A stretch of 64,000 bases of DNA. It comes from Astragalus membranaceus (lineage: Eukaryota > Streptophyta > Magnoliopsida > Fabales > Fabaceae). The stretch spans positions 53,426,751 to 53,490,750 of the forward strand of contig CM076851.1 of assembly GCA_039519185.1 (NCBI GenBank), in the 5' to 3' direction. The notes under the pieces are model-generated. The model worked only from the letters and a program-made list of their open reading frames with translations. It ran no database searches and was not told the origin of the DNA. This document shows, in pieces, positions 21,486-32,906 of the stretch (position 1 is the stretch's first letter; every line of letters begins with the position of its first letter). Position numbers and translations under genes: made by a program.

Positions 21486-24367
21486 GCTGAGTTAAGTGTA
21501 CAGCAAGAAGAAGAGTTGATTGCTGTCCTGAGGAAACATAAGAGAGCCATTGGTTGGCAAATGGCTGATATCAAAGGGTTAAGCCCTGCTTTGGGCATGC
21601 ACAGAATTTGCTTGGAGGAAAGCTCCAAAAACAGCATTGAAGCACAAAGAAGGCTTAACCCCATCATGAAAGAAGTCGTGAGAAAAGAAATAATTAAATA
21701 GTTAGATGCTGGGATCATCTATCCTGTTGCTGACAGCACTTGGGTGAGCCCTGTGCAATGTGTCCCGAAGAGAGGAGGAATCACTGTAGTAAAAAATTAA
21801 AAGAATGAGGTAATTCCCACCAGGACAGTAACTGGTTGGAGGATCTGCATGGACTACAGAAAGCTAAACAAGGCCACAAGGAAGGACCACTTCCCCCTCC
21901 CCTTCATTGATCAGATGTTAGACAGATTAGCTGGGAAAGAATTCTACTGCTTCCTTGATGGATACTCAGGATATAATCAGATTGCTATAGCCCCTGAGGA
22001 CCAAGAGAAAACTACATTCACCTGCCCTTATGGCACATTTGCTTTTAGAAGGATGCCTTTTGGGCTGTGCAATGCTCCAGCCACCTTCCAGAGGTGCACG
22101 ATGGCCATTTTTTCTGAATATATTGAAAAATCCATGGAAGTGTTCATGGATGATTTCTCTATATTCGGGGAGAACTTCCATGCATGCTTGCTTAACTTCG
22201 AAGAGATATTGAACAGGTGTGAGGAGACAAATTTGGTTCTGAATTGGGAGAAGTACCACTTCATGGTTCAAGAAGGGACTGTACTAGGACACAAGATATC
22301 AAAAAAGGGCATAGAAGTTGACAAGGCAAAGGTGGAAGTGATTGAGAAGTTTCCACCCCCCACATCAGTCAAGGGAATAAGAAGTTTCCTAGGGCATGCT
22401 AGATTTTACAGAAGGTTTATAAAGGATTTCTCAAAAATCTCTAAACCATTATGTATGCTGCTGCAACACGAGTCTGCCTTCAAATTTGATGAAGAATGTG
22501 TGATAGCATTCAATAAGCTAAAGGCAGCACTGGTGATAGCACCAGTAATCATAGCACCAAATTGGACCAAACCCTTTGAACTAATGTGTGATGCCAGTGA
22601 TTATGCTATTGGAGCAGTGTTGGGACAGAGGCATGAAAAGGTATTCCACTCTATACATTATGCCAGCAAGACTCTAGTAGATGCTCAACTCAACTACACA
22701 ACCACTGAGAAAGAGCTGCTGGCGGTTGTATTTGCCTTTGACAAGTTCAGATCACACCTTGTGGGAGCTAAGGTAATAATTTATACTGATCATTCTGCTA
22801 TCAAGTACCTAATTGCCAAGAAGGATGCTAAGCCAAGATTGATCCGGTGGGTTCTGTTACTCCAAGAGTTTGACTTGGAAATTAGGGACAAAAAGGGAGT
22901 GGAGAATCAGGTCGCAGATCACCTGTCAAGAATTCCAGATCTGAGCCCACCTCCTTTTGAGGAAAAAATTAAGGAACATTTTCCTGATGAGCAGTTGCTG
23001 GCTATATCAGTAGCTGGGAAGAACACAGGCTCCAGTGCTGAAACTCCTTGGTATGCTGATTTTGTAAACTATCTGGTCAGCAATGTGGTACCCGAAGAGC
23101 TCACAGCCCAGCAAAGAAAAAGGTTCTTCCATTCCACAAGGCAGTATTTCTGGGATGAGCCGTTTCTATACAAGAAATGCGCAGACCAACTTCTCAGAAG
23201 ATGTGTTGCTGAGCCAGAGATAGAGGACATTCTGAAGCATTGCCACTCTTCACCATGTGGAGGGCATTTTGGAGGAGCAAGAACTCTGCAAAGGTGCTGC
23301 AAACAGGTTATTTTTGGCCCTCAATCTTTAAAGATGCCCATGAATATGCAAAAAGATGTGACAAGTGCCAAAGGATGGGCAATATTTCAAATAAAAACGA
23401 AATGCCCTTGAACAATATCCTAGAGGTTGAACTATTCGACGTTTGGGGTATTGATTTCATGGGACCATTCACACCCTCCTTTGGCAACCTGTACATCTTG
23501 GTAGCAGTAGATTATGTGTCAAAATGGATAGAAGCAGTTGCTCTCCCCACCAATGATGCACGGGTAGTGCTGAAATTCATCCAAAAAAATATCTTTACAA
23601 GGTTTGGCACACCCAGAGTGATCACCAGTGATGAGGGCACCCACTTCTGTAATAAACTGATGGAAGGACTGTTGACAAAATACGGAGTCAAACATAAGAT
23701 TGCCACAGCCTACCACCCTCAAACAAGTGAGCGAGTTGAGTTATCAAATAGGGAGATAAAAAGAATTTTGGAAAAGCTGGTGAACCCATCAAGGAAGGAT
23801 TGGTCCATCCATCTGGATGATGCTCTTTGGGCATACCGAACAGCCTTCAAAGCACCCCTTGGTATGTCTCCCTATAGATTGGTTTTTGGTAAAGCTTGCC
23901 ACTTGCCCATTGAATTGCAGCACAAGGCTTTTTGGGCGACCAAAAAGCTAAACTTTGATTTAAAACAAGCTGGCAAAGCCAGAATGCTGCAGCTCAATGA
24001 GCTTGAGGAGCTAAGACACTTTTCGTATGAGAATGCCAAAATATACAAAGATAAAACAAAGGCTTGGCATGACGCCAAAATATTGAGAAGAGAACTCAAG
24101 GAGGGTGACCAAGTACTGCTGTTTAACTCTAGACTACGGTTGTTCCCCGGAAAACTGAAGTCTAGATGGTCTGGCCCATTCACCATTCTCAAAGTGCACC
24201 CTTATGGGGCTGTGGACCTAAGGAATGAGAACAATGGAAATGAATTTAAAGTGAATGGGCAGAGAGTTAAGCTGTACTTGGGGGAGCCGGTGCCCAGCAC
24301 CAAGGCCTCCATCCCATTGAGAGATTACCCAAGAGAAGGACTGTTTAGTCAGGCTGAGGACTCTTAA
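21486..24367 (+). pseudogene. Athila-like pol: reverse transcriptase, RNase H, integrase
   Basis: The reverse transcriptase begins near 21486 (IGWQMADIKGLSP, MHRI) and has in-frame stops at 21699-21701 (TAG) and 21798-21800 (TAA). From 21849 it is open: MDYRKLNKATRKDHFPLPF, FGLCNAPATFQR, and the catalytic VFMDDFSIF. RNase H follows (LMCDASDYAIGAVLGQ, YTTTEKELLAVVFA, YTDHSAIKYL, DHLSRIP). A frameshift near 23290-23310 moves to the integrase frame, with CDKCQRMG, the first catalytic Asp in WGIDFMGPF, the second in ITSDEGTHF, the Glu in NREIKRILEK, and the GPF/Y-like SRWSGPFTI. The frame ends at 24367. No env-like frame was found downstream. Confidence 0.88.
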
Positions 24368-24719
24368 ACCAAGCGCTACTGGGAGGCATCCCAGAGGCTA
24401 ACGATTTTCTTTTGTTTTAGTGTGTTTATTTTTTTTTCAGAGTCAGGTGTGAAACAAACAGATGAGTAATCAAGGAGTAGAGAAAACAAGTAATAGTGCT
24501 GGTAGCATTGAGGCACCGCACGGTAGCAGTGCCGGTAGCACCACATGATGCCGTGCACAAAAGGCTTGGCAAAAATAAGTTTGAAATTTCAAAAGAATAA
24601 AAAGGTGATGTGCTGGCATCAGGAGAGGATCAGTGCCATCCCTCATGCATTTGTGTAAACACTAGTGCAATAAAGAGATTTTAATTAGTTAGAGTGACCC
24701 TTTAACATCAATTGTGAAT

Positions 24720-25160
24720 AGGATGACAAAAAACTCATACCCATGGGTAATATTTGTTAATCAGATGAGAACATGTAATGAGGTATTCGTACTCGTAATA
24801 AAATTATTTAATAGTTCTTATATTTAATACTTAGTTATAAATATTTACGTGTATCATCTCGTTTCATTAACTAATATAAGCCAACAAATATTTTATAGGA
24901 TAATTACCTAATTTTTCTATATGAATAACAACGTAGTATTAAAAAAAGTTAATTTTGTGTGCAATTTTTTTTATTTGTATAAAGTCATTTTTAAATTAAT
25001 TAATAAATATTTGTGGGTACCAGCAGGTACCCACATGTGTATGGTTTCCGCAAAAACATGTATCTGTGGTACCCATGATAGGTACGAGAAGAATTTTCAT
25101 CCAGTTGGATGGGTAATGGGGGACAACTACTTATAGCCACCTCGTCCCATTGACATCCCT
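24720..25160. mobile_element. Possible MITE
   Basis: The left edge reads AGGATGACAA...CATACCCATGGGTAAT and the right edge is the complement of AGGGATGTCAATGGGACG. The ends are similar inverted sequences and the interior is very AT-rich with GGGTACC-type inverted copies. The similarity of the ends is imperfect and no clear target duplication is visible. Confidence 0.35.
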
Positions 25161-25347
25161 AATTCTGCTTGATTTGTTTGAAGTCCAGGTATTTATAATC
25201 ATAGGGGAAGTTATCCGTTATTGCTTGTGTTGATTACAGTTACAAGGTTGTTAGCAATCTTAGCAAGAATCTTGAAAATTGGCGCTTGAAAAGTGGCTTA
25301 GTTCGCGCGTCAATGAAGTGATTAGTAACGACTATATTGTTACTACA
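25161..25347. other. Unrecognised short segment before the solo LTR
   Basis: If the insertions at 25353-27764, 27860-28811 and 28907-33865 are removed, this piece joins 27770-27859, 28812-28901 and 33866 onward. The joined sequence could be an old coding remnant, but I do not recognise it. Confidence 0.3.
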
Positions 25348-26484
25348 AGAACTGTAACACCCCAATAATTTCTAACTTGTAGAAGTTAGCGAAATGCACT
25401 ACTGACATACATCAGAGTACTTCCTGTTCTAAATACTGAACACATACTAATACCTCGATGCTAAAAACCATCAAGCGCACTTACATAACTTAACATAAAA
25501 TACATAAAGCGTTCTTACACCACTCAAACTAGTGTTCAGTACCAAAATAGAAAGTATGCGGAAGCGATTTACAACTTTAACGACATAAGTCGTACAATCG
25601 AATATTCTAAGATACAAAAGGAAATACATGACATAATAAATAAAAGCGTCAGCAACTCCTCAAGCGTCTCCATGACCATGCCTCATCATCTTCAACTTAG
25701 CCCGCAACTCTGAAAAACAACAACATATGAAGGGTGAGACAACTTGTCTCCGTGAGTTCTGTCGAGACCCCTTACTAACTCTCTCGGTTCAATTATGCTT
25801 GATTCATAGCTCATAGTCCTAATAGTTAGTTGACTATGTGGCTAACAATGACGTTGTCCTCATAACCCTTAAGCCGGTTACGAGAGGCAACACTAAACAT
25901 GATTTTTAGCATGTCACCGGTCATTTGGCAAAATAAACTCCCGGTGAACCCAATCCACTAATCACTAGTGCGCAAACCTCATGGGGCCTAGGTTCATAGG
26001 GCTCATGACTTCCCCTCCCCTTGCACACTAAATTGAAATAGGGCCGTCACCCTAACTGAACTGATGTATATATTTTAATATACCTTAACATGATCATAAC
26101 ATAAAACATAACCTGACATGAACATAAATTTAACCTTATACTTAACATTAGGGTCCTTAGTCCGTCTTGTCTTATCATAAAGTGATCTTTGTCGTATTTA
26201 CTAATATACTTAATCCAACCCATTAAACATTCGGTCCAAACATGATCATATCAATCACACTCAGCATAATCATAACATGACAATCAACTTCATACAATGA
26301 ACTTAACTTGATCATAATTAACCTCATAACATTAACATGATTTAGAACATTAAGCTAACATCAATCATAATCAATTTCATAGTAATAGCATCATAACATC
26401 ATTGGGTGAGGTTGGGGAAGGGATTGGAATGGAATTAGAACCGTTTGGAATGGACTAAAACACATTTTCAAAGAGGGTACTCGA

Positions 26485-26685
26485 AGTCCACGCACGGTCC
26501 GTGCCCAGGGGCGCACGACCCGTGCATGCCTGAGAGACTTAAAAGATTTTACACCGAACAGAGCGCACGATCCGTGCTCCTTAGGCGCACGATCCATGCG
26601 ATGTACAAAACTCATCCCACGCTCCCTGCGAACAACCAGCACGGTCCGTGCCCCCATAAGGCACGATCCGTGCGCGTTCAACAGT
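26485..26685. repeat. Array of GCACG-NNN-CGTGC palindromes in the solo LTR
   Basis: Six copies lie in about 200 bp: GCACGGTCCGTGC, GCACGACCCGTGC, GCACGATCCGTGC, one imperfect copy ending CCATGCG, then GCACGGTCCGTGC and GCACGATCCGTGC. The 5-bp arms are constant and the 3-bp centre varies. LTR-B has the same motif with centre GGT. Confidence 0.85.
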
Positions 26686-27677
26686 AGCCCAGTTTTGCTA
26701 TTTTCTTGGATGATACCATTCCGTTCCGATTCCGATGTACTTTCCGATCGAAATTCCCACATTACACGCACACAATCAATTCAACATCAGTCCAACAATC
26801 ATCCCATATCAATCAAAAATCATAACAGCAATTCATAATTCCATTAAATCAGTCTCACAATTCAACAATCCGAACGATGTTTTCATAAAACGCTTTGTTA
26901 CCGGTTTTCATATAACGCGAGACCAAAACTCAGAATACAAGACACATTACCATAAATCCCTAGTGAGTATAGAACTGACCTCTTTGGAGACAAAACGCAA
27001 TTGACACCGAGACCTCGCGAACACGGACAAATGGTGACTCACGAACTTCCCCAAATCCGCTCCAATACTCTCTCAACCGAAAACCCAGCTTCCCTATTCC
27101 TTGAACTCTGAACCCAAACACCGAGATGACTCCTAGATTGCTCCAATTCGTGATATAGGTACTGAAGTTGGTTCTAATACTCTCTTATTCAACATGCAAC
27201 AGTTTAGATTTCTGGTTTTGGCTAAGTTGTGCTCTTGGGGTCATCATGGTGATTTGGCATTGGAGGGGGAGATGATGATGTTGCTGGAATCAGAATGAAG
27301 GAAATGAAGAGGTGGTTCCAATGGTGATCAAAAGGGAAATATGCATTCAGAATTGGGTTCTTCTCCCCCTTCTCCTCTTCCCCTCTCTCTCGCGCTCTCC
27401 CCCTTTCTCCCTTGGTCCTGCTTTCAGTTTTTTAGAAAATGAAGTGTGCTTCTGAATTTGGCTCAGCTGGGGGTTTATAAAAGGGTAGTGTAAAAGGCAA
27501 GTTTGCCCTTCTATTAACCATTCTATTCCTTATGACTCCTCTCAGTTCTAATTACCCTAACTTGATGCAATATATCTTAAATAAACACACAATTTCTCAC
27601 ACTTATAAATCAATCAATTTATTTTCAAATCATTTTATTTTCATAAAGTCGATAAATCACTCAATATAATTTCATGG

Positions 27678-27679
<2 letters not shown>

Positions 27680-27741
<62 letters not shown>
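27680..27741. repeat. AT microsatellite
   Basis: About 60 bp of uninterrupted TA dinucleotides just inside the right end of the solo LTR. Confidence 0.95.
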
Positions 27742-27743
<2 letters not shown>

Positions 27744-27859
27744 GTAAAAATAGGGGATGTTACAAGAACACTGTAGCTCTGATGAAGTTATCGTTGGTAA
27801 AACATGTTCTCAGAATGTTTACTCTCGACAAATTTGAGACCAAACATTTGGGGGCATCT

Positions 27860-28811
27860 CACTACAAGAAAAACGAAAATTATCGGCGACCAATTTCCGT
27901 TAGAAATGCAAAAAAACTGCCAGTAAAGTCGCATTTCCGGCGGTTTTTGGTCGCCAGTAAATCGCCCACAGGTAACGGTTTCTGAATTACCGGCGGATTT
28001 TGGCCGCAGTAAATACCAACAGTTTTTTAGTAAATACAAGCGGTTTCAACAATCGATTTTTTTAAAAAATTATATTTGAAACAATTAAATAATAATATTT
28101 AATAATAATTTAAATTATTTAGTATTTAATTATAATTTATAATATTATAATTTTCTTTTACAAAAGTTATAGTTATTATTTAACTATAAAAAAGTTAATA
28201 ATTAATAATAATTTGATTATCTTTGAAGATATGAGAGTATGAGAAAGAAGGAATGATGTAGGAGAGAATCAGAAGGAGTGAAGGAGCTGGACGGAATGAA
28301 AAGGAAGAAGAAAGATAAGAAAGGGAAAAATGTAGGAAAGAGATATATGTAGAAATTTATTGAGATCGGAGAGTATGAGAAAGAAGAAGAAGAAAGATAA
28401 GAAAAGGAAAAATGTAGGAGAGAAGAAGGAATGAAAGAGTGAAATGAGAGAATGAGAAGATCGTAGGAGAAAGGTTTACTTATAGGCATTTCAAAACATT
28501 AATTACCGGCAATTTTTGACTGTCGGTACTTACCGGCGGTTTTTGGCCGCCGGTAATTACCAACGGTTTTTGGCCGCTGGTAAATACCAGCGGCTTTTGT
28601 AAATACCGGCGGTTTCAACTGCCGCAACTTACTTTTTTATTTTTTTAAAGCGTTACCGGAATGCACCGTTGCACGTACCGGTGACTATGGTTGCCGGAAA
28701 CACCACAAAAAAGTTGACGAGTCATTTTCGGCAGCTTAGGCCGCCGGAAATTACCGGCAGAACCTGGGCGCCGGAAATTTTCCGCCAATAAACCGCTTTA
28801 TTCTTGCAGTG
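27860..28811. mobile_element. Non-autonomous CACTA element
   Basis: It starts CACTACAAGAAAAACG and ends TTCTTGCAGTG, giving CACTA terminal inverted repeats with one mismatch. Sub-terminal repeats of TACCGGCGGTTTTTGGCCGCCGGTAA type occur near both ends, many as inverted pairs. The centre is AT-rich, then purine-rich (28240-28470). No transposase is present. Flanking triplets are TCT and CCT, a near match to the 3-bp duplication expected for this superfamily. Confidence 0.8.
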
Positions 28812-28906
28812 CCTGTTATATCAATTTTCGAGGTCAAAATTGACTAGGTGTACACGTCGGCAAAAAAGGAAAATTTCAAGGCGCAGCTAGCTTTCAAAGT
28901 ATTGGA

Positions 28907-30338
28907 CGTTGCCAAGTGGCTTCAGTCTCAAGAGGGGGGGTGAATTGAGATTTAAAAACTTTTGAAAACTTTTTCCCCTTTTCAATGACTTAGATTAATT
29001 TTCGCGCAAGTTAAGTTGAAGCGAAGGAATTAGAAAATAAAGCAATAAAGCACAAAGAGATTTATCCTGGTTCGGTCACCTCCTAGTGACCTACGTCCAG
29101 TCCTCACACCCTTGTGAGATTTTCGACTAACACAAAACAAGGCTTACAGGTGCCTTGGAAAACCTTTACAGACTCAGGCACTCTTCACCTAGGATACCCC
29201 ACCTACTGAAGAGCCCTCAAATCTAACCACAATACAACAAGAGATACCCCACCCTTGTTACAACAAGCTGCCCCAGAAAGATACCCCACTTCCTAGTCCA
29301 AACAGCTACCCTAGAGAGATACCCCACTCCCTAGTACAAATCACACCAAATAAATAATTACAAACTTAAAGACTGAAATACCTCTTACGTAGGTAGATAA
29401 TACAACTTGAAGATTCCAACCCCGACTAACCCTTGCGAGAGATCAGCTCTGATGGACCAACAGTGCGTGAAGAGCAGAAATAAAAAATGTAAAGGGTTTT
29501 TCAAATGATGCGATTTATCGTGAAAATTGCTTGTGAGAAATGAGAACTATGAAGCCTCTATTTATAGGCAATGAGAAAAATATTAACGTTGAACTATTTA
29601 TGGAAATGTGAGAATCGATTATGTGCCTGAATGCACTAAAGTGAATAATCGATTATATGTTTTAGAATACTCAGGTGGATAATCGATTTAGTGCCTGAAG
29701 GCATTAAGGGTCAGAATCGATTATGTGCCTGTTACATTCTAAGTGTATAATCGATTATGTATTCAATATGAAACATTATGAATCGATTCTTTCTTTTATG
29801 GAAACAAGGGGAATCGATTGCATGCTTATATAAATCGATTATATACTTTCTCATTGTGTTAAAAAATCGATTTGATGTTTAGTTTAAAAGATAGTCAATC
29901 GATTCTTTCTTTTTGAAAAACACTTGTAAATCGATTTCATGCTTAGTAAAATCGATTATGCATTTTCACATTTAGCTAGAAATCGATTTTAATGGTTTTT
30001 CAAAAATGTTTTTTGTGATTACGTGTGCATGCATGCATTTTGAAAAACGTGGGACTTTGAGAGATGAGCTATCCTTCGTAAGAGCTTACACTTTTTCCTA
30101 AGACACACCCAAACCCTAAGGACTACCCTTATTTATAAGGACTACCGTTATATCTTGAAACTTCAATTCTTGAGCTTGATTGTTTTGGATTGTGACTTTG
30201 ATACTTTGTCACTTTCATCACCTTTGGCCATCAACTTTGGCTTTGGTCAACTTTTACTCTTATCACTTTTAGCTCTGGTCTTTTTCATCATCAAAACTTT
30301 GACCTGCAATACAAGTCCTGCAGTACAAGATATCTACA
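28907..30338 (-). repeat. Sirevirus 3' LTR (minus strand)
   Basis: On the minus strand it starts TGTAGATATCTTGTAC at 30338 and ends near 28907. The terminal dinucleotide there is CG where CA is expected. Its upstream half carries the AATCGATT array. It shares long near-identical blocks with 32893-33865. Confidence 0.75.
29608..29990. repeat. AATCGATT array, 3' LTR copy
   Basis: About a dozen copies of AATCGATT, a perfect 8-bp palindrome, are spaced by roughly 20-45 bp. They alternate with short words such as TATGTGCCTG, CTTTCTTTT and CATGCTTA. Confidence 0.88.
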
Positions 30339-30410
30339 TTCTCCCCCTTTTTGATGATGACAAAAGTTTACTCATCTTAAGGTGGGAGGTTAGTTCATCA
30401 AGGAAGATAA

Positions 30411-30484
<74 letters not shown>

Positions 30485-30640
30485 ATTATACTCCCCCTTA
30501 CTTGATGCTCCCCCTATTTCATTTACTATATGCAAAATGACAATGTTTCTCCCCCTATATGTTTAATATGACAGTATTCTATGCTTATTCAATATGCTTA
30601 ATGCAACACTATATTTCTCCCCCTTTTTGTCATGATCAAA
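30339..30640 (-). other. Multiple polypurine-like tracts and AT microsatellite
   Basis: On the minus strand AAAGGGGGAG-type tracts occur at about 30341-30350, 30490-30499, 30510-30519, 30549-30557 and 30619-30628. The first abuts the 3' LTR. Repeated polypurine tracts are a known hallmark of Sireviruses. A TA repeat of about 65 bp (30415-30481) lies between them. Confidence 0.75.
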
Positions 30641-30688
30641 GGGTCGACATATGATAAAGTTTGCGAGTCCAAACAATAATTGTTTCAT

Positions 30689-31069
30689 TCAAATAGAAGA
30701 AGAATCAATGATTCCAGGTTCTCTTCGAATGAAAAAGAAGCTTTCTTTTTGTAAAGGTTTCGTGAAAATATCAGCTAGCTGTTTTGACGATTCAACAAAT
30801 TCAATCACACAATCGCCTTTTTGGACATGATCTCTAAGAAAATGATGTCTAATCTCTATATGCTTGGTCCTAGAGTGTTGAACGGGGTTCTTTGTAAGAT
30901 TGATAGCGCTGGTGTTGTCGCATTTTATTGGGATATTATCTAATTCTACACCATAGTCAAGAAGTTGTTGCTTCATCCAGAGGATTTGTGCGCAGCAACT
31001 TCCTGCTGCAACATATTCTGCTTCAACAGTTGACAGTGCGACACTGACTTGTTTCTTGCTGTGCGACAC
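30689..31069 (-). pseudogene. Copia RNase H, terminal fragment
   Basis: The C-terminal part of the copia RNase H domain is visible: KKQVSVALSTVEAEYVAA, ILWMKQQLLDYG, CDNTSAINLTKNPVQHSRTK (HIEIRHHFLRDHV follows), ADIFTKPL. The N-terminal half and all upstream reverse transcriptase and integrase are missing. Translation ends naturally at 30689, just before the polypurine region. Confidence 0.88.
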
Positions 31070-31273
31070 TGAAGTTGAGTTCTCCCATCATTGACATTTC
31101 AAACTCACTCTGCATAATACTTCACCGAAGATTCTTTGTTCTTACCATAAGTCACATGACTGCTTGACCTGGGGTGAGTGTTTAAGGGCTTTGCTTCTCC
31201 AGTCATGATCTTTGTGTTTTTGCTGTCAAGGTACCAATCTGTCCCCCATACCTTGATGCATACCTGCAGTGAT
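31070..31273 (-). pseudogene. Deletion junction with protease trace
   Basis: On the minus strand a degenerate WYLDS...IMTGE is readable near 31190-31240. It corresponds to the copia protease active-site segment, in which the catalytic D-S is normally followed by G. Between it and the RNase H fragment there is no space for integrase or reverse transcriptase, so an internal deletion of about 3 kb is inferred. Confidence 0.55.
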
Positions 31274-32906
31274 TTAAAACAGGATTCTAGGTACCCAAAT
31301 CTCTTTGGGTCCTTGTGGGTTAGTGTTTGGTATGGTCCCTTTAGGAACCCACACCTTTTTTATATTTTGTTTACCTCTTGTCCTGCAAACAGAAGTTGTA
31401 TGTCCCGTTTTGTCATAATAATAACATTTAATATATGGTCTAGTGGAAAACTTTGATTTATAATGTACATGCCTTTCTATGAGATTGTTTCTAGGAGGTC
31501 TATGATGTACATTTCTTTTCACAAAATTATTTATTGGGGCCCTAGGATGCACATGCTGTAAGTTAGACATCTTTCCTACTGTCCATTCATGTTCATGAAC
31601 TTTCTTTTCAAATTCAACACATTTATCACACACATAATTTTCTTTAAGATAACCCAGACTATAATTTTCTTTTTTGAGCTCTAGTCTTTCCTTAGTTAAA
31701 GCAGTAACTTCATTTTGAAGATTAGTAATAACTTTCTTTGATTTATCTAATGCTTTAGCTAGTTTTAAGGATTTATCATGCAATTCAGTAAATGCCTCAT
31801 ACAATTCATCATAAGCATCTTGCAAAGTTTCAGATTTAGAAGATACCTCAGTTTCACTTTCGCAGTCGTGGTCGGCCATGAGAGCAACTTTACCTTTTTC
31901 ACTTTGAGTTATCTGATGAGTTCAGGTCGTTGTCTTCCCATGCTATGTAGGCTTTTCTACTCTTCTTTCCTTTGGATCCCCTTTTCTCAAACTTTGACCG
32001 TCTTCTTTGTAATTTTGGGCACTCCATCTTTATGTGTCCCGATTTTCCACATTCGTGGCAAGTTGGTGGATTTGAGAAATTTTCCTTGCTTGCGACTCTT
32101 TTGGTTGGAGAATTCTTTTTGAGAGATCTTTCCATTCTCATGAATTTTTCGAATTTTCTAACCATTAGATCCATTTTCTCCTCGTCTTCATCATCATCTT
32201 CCGAATCATCACTATCGTCGGATGAACTTGAACTTGAAGCTTTGAGAGCTAAGTTTTTCTTTTTCTTGTCTTTTCCTTCATGCTCTGCTAGGCGAGTGAG
32301 CTCTAATTCGTGCTCTAGTAGTTTCCCAAACAGGGTGGCGAGAGTCATGGTAGTTAAGTTTTTTGATTCAGTTATTGCAGTCACCTTTGGTTGCCATTCT
32401 CTGTTTAGGCATCTCAATACTTTGTTGATTAAGTCTTCGGGAGGAAATGATTTTCCTAATGAACCCAATTTATTTACTATGTGAGTGAACCTCTTTCGCA
32501 TTTCTTGTATGGATTCTCCTTGATTCATTCTGAACAATTCATATTCCCGGATGAGAGTATTTGTTCTTGCTCTTTTTACCTCACTGGTACCTTCATGAGT
32601 GACTTGAAGGTTGTCCCACATTTCTTGAGCAGTTTTACAATTTGACACTCTAAAGAATTCATCGGGACTAAGTGCGGAAGTGATAATGTTCTTGGCCCGG
32701 AAATTAAGTTGAACTTTCCTTTTCTCATGGTCCGTCCATTCGTTTCTTTCTTTTACTATGAGTGCGCCATTTACCATGTGCGTGGGAATAAAAGGTTCAT
32801 TTTCCACAGCATCCCATATATCTATATCTACCCCTTCTATGAATATTCTTATTCTTTCTTTCCAATATGCATAGTCTTCTCCGTTAAATAAAGCAATAAA
32901 GCACAC
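31274..32906 (-). pseudogene. Sirevirus gag, frameshifted
   Basis: On the minus strand gag starts with LFNGEDYAYWKERI. The UBN2-type gag domain follows (AQEMWDNLQVTHEGTSEVK, EYELFRMNQGESIQEM). A Ser/Asp-rich acidic stretch, a CCHC knuckle (CHECGKSGHIKMEC) and a basic segment come next. A small frameshift between 31879 and 31899 separates it from the coiled-coil rich C-terminal part (LQDAYDELYEAFTELHDKSL...LKKENYSLGYLKENYVC), which ends with a second, degenerate zinc motif (CYYYDKTGHTTSVC; the first CxxC pair has Tyr). The native start is lost because the 5' end is fused to LTR sequence, so the first residues before LFNGED are not original. Confidence 0.87.

Larger units (their letters stand above)
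17540..24716 (+). mobile_element. Athila-like Ty3/gypsy element, 3' truncated, with gap and nested LTR piece
   Basis: A 5' LTR, a tRNA-Asp-type primer site, gag, and pol (reverse transcriptase, RNase H, integrase) are present in that order. The polypurine tract and 3' LTR are not visible after 24367; the region downstream shows no copy of the TGATAACTCACAG start. The right border given is approximate. The interior is interrupted by 500 Ns and by 0.4 kb that looks like the end of an unrelated Ogre-type LTR. Multiple stops and frameshifts make it inactive. Confidence 0.8.
25353..27764 (-). mobile_element. Solo LTR of a gypsy family related to LTR-B
   Basis: This 2,412-bp segment begins TGTAACACCCC, ends GGGGATGTTACA, and is flanked by the exact duplication AGAAC (25348-25352 and 27765-27769). 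There is no internal coding region. The order of landmarks near its left edge (ACATCAGAGTA, GCGGAAG, AAAACAACAACAT, GTGAGTTCTGTCGAGACCCC) parallels LTR-B, whose element lies on the minus strand, so I orient it likewise. It contains an array of GCACG-NNN-CGTGC palindromes and ends in a long AT repeat. Confidence 0.88.

Noticed and set aside
25161..25347. Exon of a host gene
   Set aside because: A short open stretch is visible, but no recognisable protein and no splice context; left as unrecognised.
26391..26771. 126-codon minus-strand frame
   Set aside because: Spans the GCACG-NNN-CGTGC array of a solo LTR and has no domain.
29608..29990. CRISPR-like array of AATCGATT
   Set aside because: Repeat too short, spacing irregular, inside a plant LTR; CRISPR arrays are not expected in a plant nuclear genome.
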